NCBI GenBank assembly: GCA_023435725.1
Contig: JAEYRD010000128.1
Coordinates: forward strand, 1-64,000
Reading direction: 5' to 3'
DNA: 64,000 nucleotides
Source: Pseudomonadota bacterium
GTDB taxonomy: Bacteria; Pseudomonadota; Alphaproteobacteria; Rhizobiales; Xanthobacteraceae
The notes below the pieces were generated by a model. The model searched no databases. It saw only the letters and a program-made list of their open reading frames with translations, and was not told the DNA's origin. Both the position numbers and the translations under genes were made by a program. Shown here piece by piece: positions 33,950 through 42,067 of this stretch; the first letter of the stretch is position 1, and every line of letters starts with the position of its first letter.

Positions 33950-34732
33950 ATGAAGCTTTCCGTCAACGGCGCCGAGGTGTTTGTCGCAACCGGCGGCCGC
34001 GAATTCGACAGGTCCCTGCCCGCGGTCGTCTTCATCCACGGCGCCGGCTTCGATCATTCGACCTGGGCGCTGCATACGCGCTGGTTCGCCCATCACGGCT
34101 TTGCCGTGCTGGCCCCGGACCTGCCCGGCCATGGCCGTTCTGCCGGTCCCTCGCTGTCGAGCATCGCGGAAATGGCCGACTGGACGGCAGCGCTGCTCGA
34201 CGCGGCAGGAGCTGCGAAGGCGCATCTGATCGGCCACTCCATGGGATCGCTGATCTCGCTGGAGACGGCGGCCCGGCACCCCGACAAGGTCTCTGCACTG
34301 AGCCTGATCGGGACTGCCGCGACCATGACAGTCGGTCCGGATCTGCTGAGGGCAGCCGAAGCCAACGAGCAGGACGCTCTCGACATGGTCTCGATCTGGG
34401 GACTCGGCTTCAAGGCCGAACTCGGCGGCAGCCTCGCGCCGGGCCTGTGGATGCACGGCGGCGCGCAGGCGGTGCTTCAAGCTTGCGAGCCGGGCGTGCT
34501 GTTCAGGGATTTGTCCGCCTGCAACTCCTATACGAATGCGCTGACCGCTGCCGCGAGCGTAAAAGTGCCCACGACCCTCATCCTCGGCGAGCGGGACATG
34601 ATGACCCCGGCGAAGGCAGGCAAGGCGCTCGCGGCGGCGATCCCGCACGCGAAGACCGTCGTGGTGCCGGGCGCCGGCCACATGATCATGGCCGAGCGCC
34701 CGGATGAGTTGCTGGCCGCGCTGACAGGCTGA
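33950..34732 (+). CDS. Alpha/beta hydrolase
   Basis: A 260-residue alpha/beta hydrolase. Features: VVFIHGAGFDHSTWALHTRWFAHHGFAVLAPDLPGHGRS (oxyanion and cap entry), nucleophile GHSMGS (Ser near residue 97), acid in LILGERDMMTP and His in VPGAGHMIMAERP. It starts 4 bp after the sulfhydrylase stop and so is probably cotranscribed; whether it acts on a sulfur-amino-acid-related ester is unknown. It ends 6 bp from the convergent binding-protein gene. Confidence 0.93.
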   Translation: MKLSVNGAEVFVATGGREFDRSLPAVVFIHGAGFDHSTWALHTRWFAHHGFAVLAPDLPGHGRSAGPSLSSIAEMADWTAALLDAAGAAKAHLIGHSMGSLISLETAARHPDKVSALSLIGTAATMTVGPDLLRAAEANEQDALDMVSIWGLGFKAELGGSLAPGLWMHGGAQAVLQACEPGVLFRDLSACNSYTNALTAAASVKVPTTLILGERDMMTPAKAGKALAAAIPHAKTVVVPGAGHMIMAERPDELLAALTG

Positions 34733-34738
34733 GCCGCT

Positions 34739-35692
34739 TCAGGAGCCCGGCGTCCACTTCCAGACGATGTCGGAGACGTTGACCGGCTTCGGGATCAGGC
34801 CGAGCTTGGCAAAGCGGTCGGCGACCGCCTGCTGACTCCTGACCACCTCGGCGTCGAGCGGCACCACCCGATAGTTGGAGCGGTCGACAAAGCGGCGGAT
34901 CGCTGCGATGTCGACGCCGGTCGCCTCGGCCTGCGCTTTCGCGACCTCCTCGTGATGCGAATCGGCCCACACGCCTTCCGAGGCGAAGCTCGTGTTGAGC
35001 TTGGCGACGAGCGACGGATGCTTCTCCACGAAATCGGTGCCGGCGATGTAGAAGGCGTTCGGCTTGTGCACGTCCTTGTCGAAGGCGATGACACGCGCGT
35101 TCTCTTTCAGCTCGGCGAGTGCCAGATACGGATCCCAGATCGACCAGGCATCGACCGAGCCCTTCACGAAAGCTGCCGTCGCATCGGCCGGCGCGAGAGG
35201 TGCGGGCGTGATGTCAGACCAGGACAGGCCGGCCTTTTCGAGTGCGGCAACCAGCAGATTGTGCGCGCTGGAGCCCTTGCCGAAGGCAACGCGCTTACCC
35301 CTGAGATCGGCGAGCGAGTGAATCGGCGAATCCTTCGGCACGATGATCGCCTGGGTGTTGCCGTCCGACTTCACCGCGGCGACGTAGCGGATCTTTGCGC
35401 CGCCGGCCTGCGCGAAGATCGGCGGGGAATCGCCGACATAGCCGAAATCGACACTGCCGACATTGATGGCCTCCAGCAGCGGCGGGCCGAACTGGAAGTC
35501 GATCCACTTGATCTCGATGCCGAGCGGCTTGAAGGCGTTTTCGAGCGTCTGACGCTGGCGTACCGCCGGGAAGAAGCCACCCTTCTGCGTGCCGATGCGA
35601 ATTTCGGTGAGCTTGTCTTCAGCGTGCGCAGGTACGGCCAGTGCGGTCGCGAGCAGGAGCGTCGTTGCAAGGATATGTCGTCGGCTAATCAT
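34739..35692 (-). CDS. Aliphatic sulfonate-type ABC transporter substrate-binding protein (SsuA-like)
   Basis: A 317-residue periplasmic protein with signal peptide ending VPAHAE (about residue 25). IRIGTQKGGFFPAVRQRQTLENAFKPLGIEIKW, DFGYVGDSPPIFAQAGG and SVDAWSIWDPYLALAE are the usual SsuA/nitrate-taurine-binding features. It should capture a sulfonate or sulfate ester for sulfur nutrition. No permease or ATPase gene lies downstream in the window; the downstream neighbour is convergent. Upstream come a 73-residue protein and a Cys-rich leader, so expression is probably tuned by cysteine supply. Confidence 0.94.
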   Translation of the reverse strand: MISRRHILATTLLLATALAVPAHAEDKLTEIRIGTQKGGFFPAVRQRQTLENAFKPLGIEIKWIDFQFGPPLLEAINVGSVDFGYVGDSPPIFAQAGGAKIRYVAAVKSDGNTQAIIVPKDSPIHSLADLRGKRVAFGKGSSAHNLLVAALEKAGLSWSDITPAPLAPADATAAFVKGSVDAWSIWDPYLALAELKENARVIAFDKDVHKPNAFYIAGTDFVEKHPSLVAKLNTSFASEGVWADSHHEEVAKAQAEATGVDIAAIRRFVDRSNYRVVPLDAEVVRSQQAVADRFAKLGLIPKPVNVSDIVWKWTPGS

Positions 35693-35712
35693 ATCGCGGT
35701 CCTTTCACTGGG

Positions 35713-35934
35713 TCAGTTGGCGAAGAGTTGGGAATTCGCGCGGCGGCTCCGCTCGGAGAACACGGCACGGGCGGCGCGCTCGGCCTCGCGCGCGGAGCGG
35801 AACTGGCGGCCTTCGAGACTGTCGAACAGGCGCTCGGAGGAAAAGAAACGGAAGCCGCGCTCATCTCTTGTGATGATGCCGGCGGCGCGGTCGTGGATCT
35901 CGATGATGTAGGCGTTCGACTGGGATTGGGGCAT
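35713..35934 (-). CDS. Small conserved protein between Cys leader and sulfonate-binding gene
   Basis: A 73-residue soluble, basic protein starting MPQSQSNAYIIEIHDRAAGI, with a beta-strand opening, a RDERGFRFFSSERLFDSLEG centre and an Arg/Ala-rich helix (REAERAARAVFSERSRRA). I know no family name. A longer start at 35982 would overlap the leader's downstream region; ATG 35934 is preceded by a GA-rich stretch. It ends 20 bp before the SsuA-like gene and lies 71 bp after the leader stop, so a role in sulfur acquisition is likely but unproven. Confidence 0.75.
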   Translation of the reverse strand: MPQSQSNAYIIEIHDRAAGIITRDERGFRFFSSERLFDSLEGRQFRSAREAERAARAVFSERSRRANSQLFAN

Positions 35935-36005
35935 GGCTGCTCGCTCGCCGGAATTTCGGCGTTTCTGTCTTGGGAATCGCAATGTGGGATGCTGCTAGGA
36001 GGCGA

Positions 36006-36068
36006 TCAGCAACAACAACAGGCGCCCGTCGCCGCCGAGAAACAGCGCCGCGTCATGCATTCGTGCAT
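36006..36068 (-). CDS. Cysteine-rich leader peptide (putative attenuator)
   Basis: A 20-codon frame on the minus strand, starting ATG at 36068 and stopping TGA at 36006. The peptide begins MHECMTRRCF and ends GACCCC, so six of twenty residues are Cys and the last four codons are TGT TGT TGT TGC. Right after the stop comes GCCTCCTAGC, containing the anti-Shine-Dalgarno CCTCCT. The placement upstream of the 73-residue gene and the SsuA-like gene suggests that ribosome stalling at Cys codons when cysteine is short alters the downstream structure and raises expression, as described for poly-Cys leaders in mycobacteria. The mechanism here is inference. Confidence 0.75.
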   Translation of the reverse strand: MHECMTRRCFSAATGACCCC

Positions 36069-36326
36069 GTCGCCTGGATTACGCTGGTGATCGGCTCTCA
36101 TCTTGCGGCTTCGACTCAAGGAGCAGTTTCGATGCCTCGAATATCGAGCCAATGACGCGGTTGGTCAATGAAATGGCTATCCATATTTGCGATCCACACG
36201 CTGGGGCGCTTCTCCCGCAGCAAGAGCTGACAGCCTGATTCATCTCGCGATGAGTTCAACACCGGCGTGCGACCCGCATGATACGCTCGGGGCAGCCACC
36301 GGTACACAATTTGGGAGGTTCCAGGG
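36069..36326. other. Intergenic region between Cys leader and SDR gene
   Basis: This 258 bp gap separates divergent units and must carry both promoters. I could not identify convincing -35/-10 pairs or a palindromic operator in it. Confidence 0.4.
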
Positions 36327-37058
36327 ATGGCGAATGATCTGAAGGGGCGCACGGCACTCGTCACCGGCGGCTCGCGCGGAATTGGTGCTGCAATCTGCCG
36401 CCTGCTGGCCGAAGCCGGCGCGGCCGTGGCGATCAACTGTCGTGAGCGGATCGAGCAGGCCGAGCAATTGGCGGGCGAGATCGGCAAGCAGGGCGGCCGC
36501 GCCATCGTCGTTGCCGCCGACGTCTCGCAGCGCGAGGCGGTGGCCGACATGGTCGAGCGCGTCACGGCCGGGCTCGGACCGGTCGACATCCTGGTCAATA
36601 ACGCCGGCATCGCCATCACGCGCGGCGTCGACGATCTCACCGAGGACGATTTCGATCGCACCATCCTGGTCAATCTCAAATCGGCGTTCCTGTGTACGCA
36701 GGCCGTGCTGCCCTCGATGCGCGCCAGGAAATGGGGCCGCATCGTCAACATCTCCTCAGGCGCAGCCCGCGGTGCCGGCTCGATCGGCCCGCACTACAAT
36801 GCGTCGAAGGCCGGCATGGAGGGACTGACGCGAGGTTATGCCGCGCGTCTCGTAAAGGAGGGTATCACCGTCAATGCGGTGGCGCCGTCGCTGATCGAGA
36901 CCGACATGATGAGCGGCCAGCCACAGCTCGTCAGCCGCATCCCGCTCGGCCGCTTCGGCACGGCGGAGGAAGTGGCGAAGGCCGTGATGCTCCTGGTCGA
37001 CAACGCCTACATGACTGGGCAGACGATCGCGCTGAGCGGCGGGATGGCGTTTAACTGA
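36327..37058 (+). CDS. SDR family oxidoreductase (FabG-like)
   Basis: A 243-residue classical short-chain dehydrogenase. NADPH motif TGGSRGIG at residue 14, NNAG near 90, catalytic Ser in NISSGAARGAG and Y-x3-K in HYNASKAGMEG; C-terminal TGQTIALSGGMAFN. Sequence is closest in pattern to 3-oxoacyl-ACP reductases, but as a lone gene its substrate is open. It is divergent from the Cys leader transcript and followed by an intergenic repeat. Confidence 0.93.
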   Translation: MANDLKGRTALVTGGSRGIGAAICRLLAEAGAAVAINCRERIEQAEQLAGEIGKQGGRAIVVAADVSQREAVADMVERVTAGLGPVDILVNNAGIAITRGVDDLTEDDFDRTILVNLKSAFLCTQAVLPSMRARKWGRIVNISSGAARGAGSIGPHYNASKAGMEGLTRGYAARLVKEGITVNAVAPSLIETDMMSGQPQLVSRIPLGRFGTAEEVAKAVMLLVDNAYMTGQTIALSGGMAFN

Positions 37059-37094
37059 GCGCCACTATCGCTCGCGGCGGGCACCCTCTTCACG

Positions 37095-37228
37095 TCGCCC
37101 CGCTTGCGGGGAGAGGTCGGATTGCATCGAAGATGCAATCCGGGTGAGGGGGTACCGGCCTATCAACAATCTCATGCGCGGAGAGGACCCCCCGCCCGCT
37201 CCCCGCAAGAGCGGGGCGAGGGAGACGA
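37095..37228. repeat. Intergenic palindromic repeat with GATTGCATC hairpin
   Basis: GCCCCGCTTGCGGGGAGAGGTCG near the left and CCCGCAAGAGCGGGGCGAGGGAG at the right pair with each other. Inside, GATTGCATC-GAA-GATGCAATC (37120-37140) is a perfect hairpin that also occurs at 45196-45216. This is a recurrent element of such genomes and may terminate the two convergent transcripts. Confidence 0.7.
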
Positions 37229-37244
37229 GAGAGATCGCGGACTC

Positions 37245-37856
37245 TCACCACATCGTCGCAGCGGCGCGCTCGGGCCAGATGCGGTCGTACTCGGCGCCGC
37301 CGACCTTGTTCTGGCTCATCTCGGCGAGGATCTGGCCGGGCGTCGGCAGCGTCTTGGGATCGATGCGCTTGTCGGGATTCCAGAGGTCGGAGCGGACGAT
37401 CGCGCGGGCGCACTGGAAGTAGATTTCCTCGACATCCATCACCATCACGCTACGCGGCGCCTTGCCCTCGACCTTGAAGGACGCCAGCAACTCCGGATCA
37501 ATCGAGAGATGGGCGCGGCCATTGGCCCGAACCGCATTGCCGGAGCCGGGGATCAGGAACATCAGCGACACACGCGGGTCGCGCACGATGTTGCGCAAGG
37601 AATCGACCCGGTTGTTGCCGCGGCGATCCGGCAGCATCAACGTCTTCGGGTCATGAATACGGACGAAGCCGGGAAGATCACCCCGCGGCGAACAATCGAT
37701 GCCCTCCGGCCCGATGGTCGCGAGCGCTGCAAAGGGCGCCTTCTCGATGAAGATGCGGTAGAGCGGCGTGACGTGGTCGGCGACTTTCACGGTCGAGGCG
37801 TCATTGGTGGCGCCGTAGATGGCCTCGAGTTCCTCGACCGTATTGATCACCGTCAT
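37245..37856 (-). CDS. Pyridoxamine 5'-phosphate oxidase family protein
   Basis: A 203-residue FMN-binding split-barrel protein of the MSMEG_1061-like PPOX group. Recognisable: FIEKAPFAALATIGPEGIDCSPRGDLPGFVRI, DRRGNNRVDSLRNIVRDPRVSLMFLIPGSGNAVRANGRA and the C-terminal DIYFQCARAIVRSDLW-like segment. ATG 37856 follows AGGAGAGAG. It lies 26 bp downstream of phnN and may be the tail of the phosphonate operon, though nothing in the family links it to C-P lyase. Confidence 0.92.
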   Translation of the reverse strand: MTVINTVEELEAIYGATNDASTVKVADHVTPLYRIFIEKAPFAALATIGPEGIDCSPRGDLPGFVRIHDPKTLMLPDRRGNNRVDSLRNIVRDPRVSLMFLIPGSGNAVRANGRAHLSIDPELLASFKVEGKAPRSVMVMDVEEIYFQCARAIVRSDLWNPDKRIDPKTLPTPGQILAEMSQNKVGGAEYDRIWPERAAATMW

Positions 37857-37882
37857 TCCACTCTCTCCTGTTCTGCCGGCGA

Positions 37883-38479
37883 CTATTCGCGCCAGCATTC
37901 ATTCCTGATCACGCGCACGAGCTGGCGGCTGTGATACTCCGCGCTGCCGGCGTTGAGGATGGTGACATCGGCATTGGCCGATGCGTCGCTGACGCTGCGT
38001 GCGAGGCGATCGGCGATATTGCCGTCGCTGTGCCGGGCCCGCGCGGCAAGCCGCTGCGCCAGCACGTCCGGCGGCGCCGTTATCGCGACCACGACGACAT
38101 TGGCATAGGCCTGGCGCAACGCGCCAATGACTGTGCGCGAGACGTTGACGACGACGGCTCGCCCCGCGCGGATGTCGTCGTTGATCTCGAGCGGCAGGGC
38201 ATAGGAATGGCCATGCGCGTCCCAATGCACGGCGAAATCCCCGTGGTCGCGGGCGCGGGCGAATTCGTCGGGACTCATCGCAATGTTGTCCTCGTCGGCG
38301 GAGGACGCGCGCGTCACGATACGGCGCGGGAAGACGACTTCGTGATCGTCGATGCAGGCCGCCCGCGCGAGCCGCAACAGCGTGTCCTTGCCGGCGCCGC
38401 TCGGGCCGACCACGAGCACGAGCCGCCCGGGCCCGATCCTCCCCGCCGCGTCCTCTGCCATGGTCACGGTCTCGGTCAT
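37883..38479 (-). CDS. phnN: Ribose 1,5-bisphosphate phosphokinase
   Basis: Converts ribose 1,5-bisphosphate plus ATP to PRPP, the exit step of the C-P lyase pathway. The 198-residue product has a guanylate-kinase-like P-loop VLVVGPSGAGKDTLL (about residue 25), the FPRRIVTRA phosphate-binding segment and HWDAHGHSYALP. It overlaps the phnM stop by 4 bp (ATGA), showing coupling in the phnGHIJKLMN operon. Confidence 0.95.
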   Translation of the reverse strand: MTETVTMAEDAAGRIGPGRLVLVVGPSGAGKDTLLRLARAACIDDHEVVFPRRIVTRASSADEDNIAMSPDEFARARDHGDFAVHWDAHGHSYALPLEINDDIRAGRAVVVNVSRTVIGALRQAYANVVVVAITAPPDVLAQRLAARARHSDGNIADRLARSVSDASANADVTILNAGSAEYHSRQLVRVIRNECWRE

Positions 38480-39633
38480 GCGACACGGCTCCCTTCGCGC
38501 CAGACGCTGCGGACGACGGGAACGTTGCCCGCGACATGCACGCGGATCAGGTCGGCGCGCTTACCAACCGCGACCTCGCCGCGGTCGGACAGGCCGACCG
38601 CCTCGGCGGGTGCCTTCGTCACAGTACGAACCGCCGCAGGAAGACTGATCGATGGCACATGCTCTGGGAGCTGCAGCGCGCCCATCAGAAGGCTCGACGG
38701 AATGTAGTCCGACGACAGGATGTCGAGCAGCCCTTCGCGGGCGAGATCGACCGCGGCGATATTGCCGGAGTGCGAGCCGCCGCGCACGACGTTCGGTGCC
38801 CCCATCAAAATGTCGATGCCGGCCTGGTGCAGACCGCGCGCGGCCTCGAGCGTGGTCGGGAATTCCGCCACCGAAACGCGATCGCGCACGGCATCCGCGA
38901 CGTTCTCGTCGGTGGTGTCGTCATGGCTGGCGAGCGGGATCTTGTACTCATGCGCCAGCGCCACGATCTGACGCATGTTGGTCGCCGCATAGGCCTTCTG
39001 ATACTCGAAGCGCTTCGCGAACAGCTCGTCGAGCTCGGCATCGGTCTTGCCGCCGCCCTTGCCGCGATAGTAGTCGCGCAGCTTGACCTCGTCGCGGAAC
39101 TGGCGCTGGCCGGGGGTGTGGTCCATCAGCGACATCAAGCGGACGTCGGGCCGGTCGATCAGCTCCTTGGCCTCCTCGACCACGCTCGGCATCGGAATTT
39201 CGCAGCGCAGATGCAGGAAGTGGTCGGCACGCAGCAAGCTCGCGTCGCGCGCGGTCGTGATCGCGGCGGCCAGCACGCCGGCGCGGCCATCGACTTCCTC
39301 GGCGCCGTCCTCGCGCCAGACCCGCAGCGAATCGAATACAGTGGTGATGCCTGACGTCGCGAGCTGGCCGTCATAGGAGATGACGGCCGCGACCGGATTC
39401 CAGAACACCTTTGGGCGGGGCACATAATGCGCCTCGAGATGGTCGGTGTGGAGCTCGATCAGGCCGGGCATGATCAGGTCGCCGCCGGCGTCCTCAGCCC
39501 CCGCAGGCGCCCTGCCCTCGCCGATCTCGGCAATGCGTCCATCGGCAAGAGCGAGCCAGCCCTGTTCGATCACCCGGTCAGCCAGCACGATCCTGGCGTT
39601 GGCGATCACGGTTTCCTTCGGCTTGGCGTTCAT
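38476..39633 (-). CDS. phnM: Alpha-D-ribose 1-methylphosphonate 5-triphosphate diphosphatase
   Basis: Amidohydrolase-superfamily enzyme that removes pyrophosphate from ribose 1-phosphonate 5-triphosphate before C-P cleavage. The 385-residue product has the metal site in DLIMPGLIELHTDHLEAHYVPRP, an ISYDGQLATSGITTVFDSL segment, SHDDTTDENV, and GAPNVVRGGSHSGNIAA. Length and order match known PhnM. A second copy lies at 49694. It sits 14 bp from phnL in the operon. Confidence 0.96.
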   Translation of the reverse strand: MNAKPKETVIANARIVLADRVIEQGWLALADGRIAEIGEGRAPAGAEDAGGDLIMPGLIELHTDHLEAHYVPRPKVFWNPVAAVISYDGQLATSGITTVFDSLRVWREDGAEEVDGRAGVLAAAITTARDASLLRADHFLHLRCEIPMPSVVEEAKELIDRPDVRLMSLMDHTPGQRQFRDEVKLRDYYRGKGGGKTDAELDELFAKRFEYQKAYAATNMRQIVALAHEYKIPLASHDDTTDENVADAVRDRVSVAEFPTTLEAARGLHQAGIDILMGAPNVVRGGSHSGNIAAVDLAREGLLDILSSDYIPSSLLMGALQLPEHVPSISLPAAVRTVTKAPAEAVGLSDRGEVAVGKRADLIRVHVAGNVPVVRSVWREGSRVA

Positions 39634-39647
39634 TTCCTTGTCTTCCT

Positions 39648-40358
39648 TCAGGCCGCGGCGGCAAAGCTGGTGACGTCGACAATGCGGTCGGCAATCAGAT
39701 GGCGGATCTCGTCGTCATGCACGATCGCGACCATGGCGACGCCCTGGCGCTTCTTCTCGGCGACCAGCTCGACCACGACAGCACGGTTTGCAGCGTCGAG
39801 CGAGGCGGTCGGCTCGTCCAGCAGCAGGATCGGCAGGTCCGAGATGAAGCCGCGCGCGATGTTGACGCGCTGCTGCTCGCCGCCGGAGAAGGTGGCGGGC
39901 GGAAGCTGCCAGAGCCGCTCGGGGATATTGAGACGATGCAGCAGCGCACCCGCGCGCTGCTGCGCTTCGGTGCGCGCCATGCCCGTGACGATCAGGGGTT
40001 CGGCGACGACGTCGATGGTCGCAACGCGCGGCACCGCACGCAGGAACTGGCTGACATAGCCGATGGTGGAGCGGCGGATGTTGAGCACCTGCCGCGGCTC
40101 GGCCGAGGCGAGATCGATCAGCGCACCGCGATGGCGGATGCCGATGCGGCCGGAGTCGCAGCGGTAGTTGCCGAAGATCATCTTCAGGATCGACGACTTG
40201 CCCGCGCCCGACGGCCCCGACAGCACGACGCATTCGCCGGGGTTGACGTGGAAGGTCACGCCGCGGACCACCGGCAATTCGATGCCGCCCTGCAGGTGCA
40301 TCGTAAAGGTCTTCTTGGCATCAGTGACGTCGATCATGGCGGTCATCGGCTGGCTCAT
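39648..40358 (-). CDS. phnL: C-P lyase subsystem ATP-binding protein PhnL
   Basis: A 236-residue ABC-type ATPase that associates with the C-P lyase core rather than with a membrane transporter. Walker A GPSGAGKSSILKM, ABC signature FSGGEQQRVNIARGF, Walker B LPILLLDEPTASLD and the switch His region (MVAIVHDDEIR) are all intact. The RHRGALIDLASAEPRQVLNIRR segment is typical of PhnL. It lies 10 bp downstream of phnK. Confidence 0.95.
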   Translation of the reverse strand: MSQPMTAMIDVTDAKKTFTMHLQGGIELPVVRGVTFHVNPGECVVLSGPSGAGKSSILKMIFGNYRCDSGRIGIRHRGALIDLASAEPRQVLNIRRSTIGYVSQFLRAVPRVATIDVVAEPLIVTGMARTEAQQRAGALLHRLNIPERLWQLPPATFSGGEQQRVNIARGFISDLPILLLDEPTASLDAANRAVVVELVAEKKRQGVAMVAIVHDDEIRHLIADRIVDVTSFAAAA

Positions 40359-40368
40359 GTTGGAAGGC

Positions 40369-41166
40369 TCATGGCGGCAGAATCGAGGAGACGAGGAGTT
40401 GAGTATAGGGCTCGCGCGGATCGTCGAGCACCTGGTCGGTGAGACCGGTCTCGATGACGCGGCCGCCCTTCATCACCATCACGCGATGCGACAGCAGCCG
40501 CGCGACCGCGAGATCGTGGGTGACGATGACGACGGCGAGGTGCAGCTCGGCGACGAGGCTGCGCACGAGGTCGAGCAGTCGCGCCTGCACGGACACATCG
40601 AGCCCGCCGGTCGGCTCATCCATGAACACCAGCCGCGGTTCGGTGACGAGGTTGCGCGCGATCTGGAGGCGCTGGCGCATGCCGCCGGAATAGGTGCGCG
40701 GCGCATCGTCGATGCGCGCGATGTCGATTTCGACGCGGGTGAGCCAGTCGGACGCGGTGTCGCGAATGCGGCCGTAGTGATTCCACCCGACCGCCATCAG
40801 CCGCTCGCCGACATTGGCGCCGGCCGAGACCGCCATGCGCAAGCCCTGCGCGGGATCCTGGTGCACGTAGCCCCAATCGGTACGGAACAGGAAGCGGCGC
40901 TCGGCTTCGCCGAGAGTCGTCAGATCGCGGGTGACGCCGTCGCGCATCCGGTAGGACACCTGACCCGCGCTGGGCGCGAGCTGGCCCGACAACATCTGCA
41001 GCAGCGTCGACTTGCCCGAGCCGGATTCGCCGACGATCGCCAGCACCTCGCCGGGATAGAGCGCGAAGGAGACGTCGCGGCACGCGGCGATGCGGCCGTA
41101 CGACTTGCTGAGGGACTCCGCGACCAGCAGCGGCTGGTCGTTTTCAAGCGTATCGAGATCAGCCAT
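40369..41166 (-). CDS. phnK: C-P lyase subsystem ATP-binding protein PhnK
   Basis: A 265-residue ABC-type ATPase that docks on the PhnGHIJ core in the E. coli complex. It has VGESGSGKSTLLQML (Walker A), YSGGMRQRLQIARNL (signature) and PRLVFMDEPTGGLD (Walker B), plus the family segment FRTDWGYVHQDPAQGLRM. Starts at 41166 or 41178 both overlap the end of phnJ; I use 41166 (MADLDT). Oppenheimer-type oligopeptide ATPases are similar, but the position between phnJ and phnL settles the call. Confidence 0.95.
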   Translation of the reverse strand: MADLDTLENDQPLLVAESLSKSYGRIAACRDVSFALYPGEVLAIVGESGSGKSTLLQMLSGQLAPSAGQVSYRMRDGVTRDLTTLGEAERRFLFRTDWGYVHQDPAQGLRMAVSAGANVGERLMAVGWNHYGRIRDTASDWLTRVEIDIARIDDAPRTYSGGMRQRLQIARNLVTEPRLVFMDEPTGGLDVSVQARLLDLVRSLVAELHLAVVIVTHDLAVARLLSHRVMVMKGGRVIETGLTDQVLDDPREPYTQLLVSSILPP

Positions 41167-42067
41167 GTGAGCCCTCATATGAGTCCTCTTGCGCCTTCTC
41201 CTTGTACGGCGCAGCGCTCAGGCTGCCGTGATGGCCGGCGGACTGGCGTCCCTCGCAATAGTCGGTGTCCGAGCAGACGAACATGCGCCCGCCCTTGTCG
41301 TCGGTGACGATCTCGTCGAGATAGGAATTGTCGGCCCCGCACAGCGCGCAGGGCGCGTTGAAGCGGTAGGGCTCGAACGGATGGTCCTCGAAATCGAGCG
41401 ACACCACCTGCGTGTAGGGTGGGATCGCATAGATGCGCTTCTCGCGACCAGCGCCGAACAGCTGCAACGCCGGGCAGTTGTCCATCTTGGGATTGTCGAA
41501 CTTCGGCGTCGGCGACGGGTCCATCACATAGCGCGCGTTCACCTTGACAGGATAGGCATAGGCGGTCGCGATGTGGCCGAAGCGGGCGATGTCCTCATAG
41601 AGCTTCACATGCATCAGGCCGTATTCGGCGAGCGCGTGCATGCGCCTTGTCTCGGTCTCGCGCGGCTCGAGGAAACGCAGCGGCTCCGGGATCGGCACCT
41701 GATAGACCAGCACCTGCTTCTCGTGCAGCGCCGTCTCCGGGATGCGGTGACGGGTCTGGATCACGGTCGCATCAATCGTCGCGGTGGTCGTGGCAACGCC
41801 CGCGGTCTTGGCGAAGAACTTGCGGATCGAGATCGCATTCGTGGTGTCGTCGGAGCCCTGGTCGATCACCTTCAGCACGTCCTGGGGACCGAGGATCGCG
41901 GCCGTGACCTGCACACCGCCGGTGCCCCAGCCATAAGGCATCGGCATCTCACGGCTGGCGAACGGCACCTGATAGCCGGGAATAGCGATCGCCTTCAGGA
42001 TCGCGCGGCGGATCATCCGCTTGGTCTGCTCGTCGAGATAGGCGAAGTTATAGGCGGGCGCGTTCAT
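41159..42067 (-). CDS. phnJ: Alpha-D-ribose 1-methylphosphonate 5-phosphate C-P lyase
   Basis: Radical-SAM type enzyme that cleaves the C-P bond. The 302-residue product retains the four conserved cysteines in the C-terminal region, CALC (about residues 241-244) and VCSDTDYC (about 266-272), which hold the 4Fe-4S cluster and the catalytic Cys. It also shows MPMPYGWGTGGVQVTAAILG and DQGSDDTTNAISIRKFF. It overlaps phnI by 4 bp and phnK by 8 bp, typical of tight coupling. Confidence 0.97.
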   Translation of the reverse strand: MNAPAYNFAYLDEQTKRMIRRAILKAIAIPGYQVPFASREMPMPYGWGTGGVQVTAAILGPQDVLKVIDQGSDDTTNAISIRKFFAKTAGVATTTATIDATVIQTRHRIPETALHEKQVLVYQVPIPEPLRFLEPRETETRRMHALAEYGLMHVKLYEDIARFGHIATAYAYPVKVNARYVMDPSPTPKFDNPKMDNCPALQLFGAGREKRIYAIPPYTQVVSLDFEDHPFEPYRFNAPCALCGADNSYLDEIVTDDKGGRMFVCSDTDYCEGRQSAGHHGSLSAAPYKEKAQEDSYEGSHG

